Source: Pseudodesulfovibrio portus (GTDB lineage Bacteria; Desulfobacterota; Desulfovibrionia; Desulfovibrionales; Desulfovibrionaceae). From it: a stretch of 64,000 bases of DNA. The notes under the pieces were generated by a model. The model did no database searches. It was not told the origin of the DNA and saw nothing but the letters and a program-made list of their open reading frames with translations. Shown piece by piece: positions 60,358 through 64,000 of the stretch. Position numbers and translations under genes: made by a program. The stretch lies in NCBI RefSeq assembly GCF_026000375.1, contig NZ_AP026708.1, positions 2,888,001 to 2,952,000 of the forward strand, given 5' to 3'. Every line of letters starts with the position of its first letter. The stretch's first letter is position 1.

Positions 60358-60915
60358 CTATCCCTTGCGCAGCCGTTCGCCGAGCTCCCACTGATCGATG
60401 AGTCTCGCCACCGCCGGCGGCACCAGATGGCGCCATGCCCGTCCGTCGCGGATGGCCGCCCGCACATCCTTGCCCGTGATTCCCTTCCGGTCCGGGGGCC
60501 GTTCCCACAGGACCTCGGTTCGGAGGCCGTGGGTCTCGAACCTGCGCTTCTTTTCCCTTCCCCATTCATCGTAGATGGTCAGGAAGTAGATCGCCTCGGC
60601 GGGGCAGAGGCGGTCGAACAGTTCCGGGCGGCAGATCGGGAACGGCACGACCTCGAACGTTTTGGCGGGCACTCCTGCCTCGACCATGGCGGCAGTGACC
60701 ATGGCCTCGCGTTCCTCGTAGCTCAGCGGATTGTTGTCCAGGCTGGAGCGGGCCGGGTCGGCCGTTTCCTCGCGCGTGGAGGCCGTGTCGGGGTTGGTCA
60801 CGCCGATGATCAGGCTCTCGCAACGGGCCTTGCCCTCCAGCAGGTAGGCCAGGTGGTCGTTGTGCAGTACCTGGAATCGGCCGTGGATGAAGCCGAGGGG
60901 ATGGAGTTCGGTCAT
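60358..60915 (-). CDS. NadM-like nicotinamide-nucleotide adenylyltransferase
   Basis: A 185-residue nucleotidyltransferase. GFIHGRFQVLHNDHLAYLL gives the HxxH-type motif (HNDH) of NadM/NMNAT-like enzymes, SYEEREAMVTAAM is also typical of that group, and GITGKDVRAAIRDG matches the ISGTxIR-type C-terminal signature. It would adenylate nicotinamide or related mononucleotides. The window also has nadD (33065), so this may serve NMN salvage or an unrelated cytidylyl/adenylyl transfer. ATG 60915 has AGGA just upstream. It overlaps the ApgM-like gene by 4 bp, so the two are coupled. Confidence 0.8.
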   Translation of the reverse strand: MTELHPLGFIHGRFQVLHNDHLAYLLEGKARCESLIIGVTNPDTASTREETADPARSSLDNNPLSYEEREAMVTAAMVEAGVPAKTFEVVPFPICRPELFDRLCPAEAIYFLTIYDEWGREKKRRFETHGLRTEVLWERPPDRKGITGKDVRAAIRDGRAWRHLVPPAVARLIDQWELGERLRKG

Positions 60916-62240
60916 GGTTCCTGGTCGGGGTCGAGGATGAACGGGGGATGGTCGCCGGGCCAATACTCCACGGGGTCCGGGGAGTCGTGGATGCCCGCCA
61001 ACCGGGCCTTGTCCAGATGGTTGAGGATGGTCAGGAGCAGCTCGGGTCCGCGCATGCAGCCCAGACAGCCCCCGGCCACGCTGATTTCGTCGAAGGAGCC
61101 GACCGGGTCGCGGCGCACGCCGTCGCCGACGATCATGAGCGGCACGGGCTCGCCCGAATGAATGAGCGGGCCGCTACTCGGCGTCGAGTGGTCGGCGGTC
61201 ACGACCAGCAGCAGGGACGGGTCGTTCTCAAGCGGTTCCAGGGCCGACGCCAGCCCCCGGTCCAGGGATTCGATGGCCCGGACCTTGGCCATGGGGTCCT
61301 TGGTGTGGGCGGCCTGATCCGGGGCCTTGGTGTGCACGTGGATGAAGTCGTAGTCGGCAAACCTTTTGCGGGCGAGCTTCACGCGCTCGGCCAGGTCGCG
61401 GCCAGGGTCGTCTGTGTCCCCGGCCCGGTGAAAGTCCATGCCGGTGAACCGGGCCAGCCCGGCGTACATGGTCCCGCTGGCGATGGACAGCCCCCGCAGG
61501 CCGTATCGGTCGCGGAAGGAGGGGCAATCCGTGAGCCGCCCGGCGCGCTGGGTGACGAGGCCGGTGATCGGGGCGAGGCCGCGGGCAATGCGCTCCAGGT
61601 TGACCGGAGCGGTCTTGAGCCGGTGAAATGCGTCGATCAGGAAAGCCCGCAGCGCATTGGCCGTGCCCAGGGCCGCCGGGTCGTGCGCGTAATCCCTGAG
61701 CGGCAGGACTGCGGGAATGCGCCTGCCGTCCACCATGGGATTGGAGTCCGTGATGTGCGGGCTGACCGGGCCTGTCAGGCGCAGCACCCCGAACAGGCCG
61801 CCTGCCGGGTGGTGCGTGATCCGTATCCCGTCCTGCTCGAAGGGCGGCAGGGCGTCGAACAGGCTGCGGCATTCGTCCGGCCCGACCTTGGCCTTGTCGC
61901 GTTTCAGGACCAACCGGTTGTGCTCGTCAGGCACAACGTGGGCGAAGTGGGAGAGCACGGCGACATCCTGCGGACCGAGGTCCACGCCCGCGCCCAGGGC
62001 CTCCAGGGGACCCCGGCCCGGAAATTCGTCGCGCGCGCCGCCGAAAATGGCGAAGTGCGCGTTTTCGCTGGGCAGGGCTTGCCCGAACCGGGTGGCGTGG
62101 TACAGCCCGGTGCCGCCCAAGGCGGCCAGCCGGTCGAGAAACGGCGTGCGGGCCGCCTGAAGGGGAGTGCGGTCGTCGAACTGCGCATGGGAGCGGTCCC
62201 CCAATCCGTCAAGAAGAATGAGGAGACACTTCTCAGGCAC
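60912..62240 (-). CDS. ApgM-like 2,3-bisphosphoglycerate-independent phosphoglycerate mutase family protein
   Basis: A 442-residue protein of the alkaline phosphatase superfamily, archaeal-type mutase branch: CLLILLDGLGDRSHAQFDDR at the start, LPSENAHFAIFGG around the nucleophilic Ser, FIHVHTKAPDQAAHTKDP and TADHSTPSSGPLIHSGEPVP for metal binding. It may interconvert 2- and 3-phosphoglycerate or have another phosphohydrolase role. The frame opens with TTG 62282, but GTG 62240 has GGAG 6 nt upstream and gives the family-like N-terminus MPEKCLLILLDGLGD. It is coupled to the NadM-like gene and divergent from the PHP gene. Confidence 0.8.
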   Translation of the reverse strand: MPEKCLLILLDGLGDRSHAQFDDRTPLQAARTPFLDRLAALGGTGLYHATRFGQALPSENAHFAIFGGARDEFPGRGPLEALGAGVDLGPQDVAVLSHFAHVVPDEHNRLVLKRDKAKVGPDECRSLFDALPPFEQDGIRITHHPAGGLFGVLRLTGPVSPHITDSNPMVDGRRIPAVLPLRDYAHDPAALGTANALRAFLIDAFHRLKTAPVNLERIARGLAPITGLVTQRAGRLTDCPSFRDRYGLRGLSIASGTMYAGLARFTGMDFHRAGDTDDPGRDLAERVKLARKRFADYDFIHVHTKAPDQAAHTKDPMAKVRAIESLDRGLASALEPLENDPSLLLVVTADHSTPSSGPLIHSGEPVPLMIVGDGVRRDPVGSFDEISVAGGCLGCMRGPELLLTILNHLDKARLAGIHDSPDPVEYWPGDHPPFILDPDQEP

Positions 62241-62350
62241 TGCGCGCTCCGTGGCAAGGCGGGGTTGTATTGATGAAGTCAATGCGTGTCATAAAATGAA
62301 TCGACTATATGAAGTTGCGTTTCCGGGAGGCACGGATCATAATCCCTATC

Positions 62351-62953
62351 ATGCGCATGGATCTTCACGTTCATTCCACCTGCTCCCCGTGCAGCTGCAT
62401 GGAGCCTTCGGATATCCTTTCCCACGCCCGGGCCAAGGGCTTGGACGGGGTGTGCTTCACCGACCACAATACTACCGAGGTCTTGGCACAAATTCACGAA
62501 GGTTTCCAGCCCGACGGACTGTTCGTCGCCGTGGGCATGGAGTACTCCACGCCGCAGGGGGATTTTCTGGTTTTCGGCGACGTGGAATTCCTGCCGGACG
62601 GGTTGACCGGCAACGCCCTGCTGCTCCGGGTTCGCGATCTCGGCGGCGCTGCGGTGGCCGCCCACCCGTTTCGGGCCGGTCGTTCGGTGGATCCGTCCGT
62701 GTTCCATGCCGGGCTGTGTCATCTGATCGAGGTGGATAACGGCCGGAATTCGCCGGACGAAAACGAACGGGCCAGGTCCCTGGCCTTGGGCCGCAGCATG
62801 ACCTCCGTGGCCGGTTCCGACGCCCACCGGCTCGACGAACTGGGGCGCTATCCCACGGAATTCACGATTCCCGTCCGGTCCCGTGCCGATCTGGTGCATG
62901 CCCTGAATAACGGCCTGTGCCATCCCGCCCGCCCCTGTCGAATGGCGATCTGA
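62351..62953 (+). CDS. PHP-domain metal-dependent phosphoesterase
   Basis: A 200-residue PHP protein, cytoplasmic. The metal motifs are DLHVHSTCSPCS, VCFTDHNT, VAVGMEYSTPQGD, VAAHPFR and VAGSDAHRLDELG. Stand-alone members hydrolyse phosphate esters such as 3',5'-nucleotides or oligoribonucleotides. The frame opens at ATG 62309, but none of its starts has a good ribosome site. I chose ATG 62351 because family members begin one to three residues before DLHVHS. ATG 62357 is equally possible. It is divergent from the ApgM-like gene across a 70-110 bp gap. Confidence 0.82.
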   Translation: MRMDLHVHSTCSPCSCMEPSDILSHARAKGLDGVCFTDHNTTEVLAQIHEGFQPDGLFVAVGMEYSTPQGDFLVFGDVEFLPDGLTGNALLLRVRDLGGAAVAAHPFRAGRSVDPSVFHAGLCHLIEVDNGRNSPDENERARSLALGRSMTSVAGSDAHRLDELGRYPTEFTIPVRSRADLVHALNNGLCHPARPCRMAI

Positions 62954-63025
62954 TCCCTTCCCTTTCCCCACGCTTATCTGTCCCCCCTGTCCCGCCGCCG
63001 GTCGCGGAAGGATGTCTTATGCCCT

Positions 63026-63072
63026 TTTTCCACAGAAAGTCGCATCGACCTTGTGGAAAACCCTGTGGAAAT
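63026..63072. promoter_or_regulatory. Cluster of three DnaA-box-like 9-mers
   Basis: TTTTCCACA (63026-63034), its complement TGTGGAAAA (63052-63060) and TGTGGAAAT (63064-63072). The first two fit TTWTNCACA exactly and the third differs by one base. They lie 100-146 bp before the cbpA-like gene, just upstream of its promoter. Confidence 0.4.
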
Positions 63073-63097
63073 CATCCGAAATCTTTTTGGAAACGAC

Positions 63098-63125
63098 TTG
63101 ACACATTGTCCGGGCGGATTATTTT
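63098..63125 (+). promoter_or_regulatory. Sigma-70-type promoter of the cbpA-like gene
   Basis: TTGACA (63098-63103), a 16-nt spacer and TATTTT (63120-63125), 46 bp before ATG 63172. Confidence 0.55.
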
Positions 63126-63171
63126 AAGCGAGCACCGGAAAATAGATTTATCACTGAAGGAACACGTTCGC

Positions 63172-64000
63172 ATGGAATATAAGGACTACTACAAACTTCT
63201 CGGAGTTTCCCGCTCCGCCTCCAAGGATGAGGTCAGCAAGGCCTTCAAGAAACTGGCCCGCAAATATCATCCCGACCTCAATCCCAATGATGCCGGAGCC
63301 GAGGCCAAGTTCAAGGAGATCAACGAAGCCTACGAAGTCCTCAAGGACGAGAAGAAGCGGAAGCTCTACGACCAGTTCGGCTCCAACTGGGAGCACGGTC
63401 AGAACTTCCAGCCGCCGCCGGGCTATGAGAACATGGACTTCGGCGGTTTCGGCGGATTCGCCGGCGGCGGGTCCGGGGCCGGGTTCTCCGACTTTTTCGA
63501 GACCATTTTCGGCGGTGGTGGCGGCTCGTTTCGCGGCGGCTTCCAGCAGGGCGGTTATCAGCAGGGCGGTTTCCAGCAGCGTCCCCGGCGTGGGGCGGAT
63601 GCCGAGGCGTCCTATGAGCTGACCCTGGAAGAGGCCTATCGCGGCGGCAAGAAGTCCATCACCCTGCAGGAGCAGGTCCATGGCCCCGAGGGCGTTCCCC
63701 GCATGACCACGAAGACCCTGGAGGTCACGGTGCCGCCCGGCATCAAGGACGGGCAGAAGATTCGGCTGGCCGGCCAGGGCAATCCCGGCATGAGCGGCGG
63801 GCCCAAGGGCGACCTGTACCTCAAGATCCGGCTCATGCCGCACCACATGTTCAAGGTGGCGGACGCGGACATCATCCTCGATCTGCCCCTGGCCCCGTGG
63901 GAGGCCGCATTGGGCGCGAGCCTGCGCATACCGACCCTGGACGGCGCGGTGGAGATGAAGATCCCGCCGGGCATCGGATCGGGAAAGAAGCTGCGCATCA
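63172..64000 (+). CDS. cbpA: CbpA-type DnaJ co-chaperone, 3' end cut by window edge
   Basis: 276 codons are visible and the frame is open at the right edge. Residues 1-70 form a J domain (YYKLLGVSRSASKDEVSKAF, KYHPDLN with the HPD triad). A Gly/Phe-rich linker with Gln-rich repeats (QQGGYQQGGFQQ) follows. C-terminal substrate domains begin at ~145 (RGADAEASYELTLEEAYRGG, LEVTVPPGIKDGQKIRLAGQ). There is no zinc finger (CxxCxGxG), so it is of class II/CbpA type rather than DnaJ proper. It would stimulate DnaK. GAAGGAA precedes ATG 63172. Confidence 0.92.
   Translation, partial: MEYKDYYKLLGVSRSASKDEVSKAFKKLARKYHPDLNPNDAGAEAKFKEINEAYEVLKDEKKRKLYDQFGSNWEHGQNFQPPPGYENMDFGGFGGFAGGGSGAGFSDFFETIFGGGGGSFRGGFQQGGYQQGGFQQRPRRGADAEASYELTLEEAYRGGKKSITLQEQVHGPEGVPRMTTKTLEVTVPPGIKDGQKIRLAGQGNPGMSGGPKGDLYLKIRLMPHHMFKVADADIILDLPLAPWEAALGASLRIPTLDGAVEMKIPPGIGSGKKLRI

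Overview
The window (about 63% G+C by eye) looks like the chromosome of a Desulfovibrio-type sulfate reducer (Desulfovibrionaceae). This is inferred from several traits. It has a cytochrome c maturation cluster of the CcmE-CxxxY type with no ccmG or ccmH. It carries anaerobic genes (class III ribonucleotide reductase, indolepyruvate:ferredoxin oxidoreductase) and a cysteine synthase fused to a decayed cysteinyl-tRNA synthetase. Its gaps hold hairpin-rich intergenic repeats. There are no rRNA, tRNA, CRISPR or transposase genes, and most of the window is ordinary core genome.

Layout. 1-2270: nrdD (cut by the left edge) and its activase nrdG. 2950-5336: a predicted zinc hydrolase-like protein (DUF6765 type) and a membrane metallophosphoesterase. 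5401-9681: an amino-acid permease, a GntR repressor with a clear PdhR/LldR-type operator, an FMN 2-hydroxy-acid dehydrogenase and a TauE/SafE exporter. 10046-19888: an envelope block with lpxB, glycosyltransferases, a Gfo/Idh oxidoreductase, a BON lipoprotein, a PAP2 phosphatase and a Maf-type glycosyltransferase. 20028-26216: the CysK-CysRS-like fusion, an AT-rich orphan membrane gene, a periplasmic binding protein, secreted MsrAB and a small SLOG-like protein. 26267-30981: a sigma-54 activator, iorB, iorA and a TPR membrane protein. 31313-34755: proA, a secreted beta-sandwich protein, nadD and a heptosyltransferase-like gene. 34887-41221: a CNNM protein, then ccmE-F-A-B-C-D and a TPR protein. 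41401-46373: a complete branched-chain amino-acid ABC operon behind a strong promoter. 46469-51232: guaB, guaA, tatB, tatC. 51359-53321: hisB, a lipoprotein, hisA. 53775-57747: an MscS channel, a glycosyltransferase, uraA and upp. 57920-62953: an RluD-CoaE fusion, a rhomboid protease, a NadM-like enzyme, an ApgM-like protein and a PHP protein. 63172-64000: the start of a CbpA-type DnaJ.

How the parts relate. The ccm genes mature c-type cytochromes and the tat genes export folded cofactor proteins, both central to periplasmic electron transport in this lineage. iorAB and the liv operon point to amino-acid and 2-oxoacid use. upp and uraA form a uracil salvage pair. guaBA makes GMP.

The least explained content is between genes. 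Three families of long imperfect palindromes occur in at least two copies each. Two gap-free 108-bp copies (9942-10049 and 53318-53425) share fixed core blocks while their paired arms differ, and in both the first bases of the element supply the stop codon of the gene in front. A second family (9684-9860 and 17730-17850) likewise keeps loop motifs fixed and changes stems. A third carries perfect 18-21 bp stems with different sequences. The most striking proteins are the CysK-CysRS-like fusion, the RluD-CoaE fusion, and a TatC with a 127-residue acidic N-terminal extension that has an internal start site.
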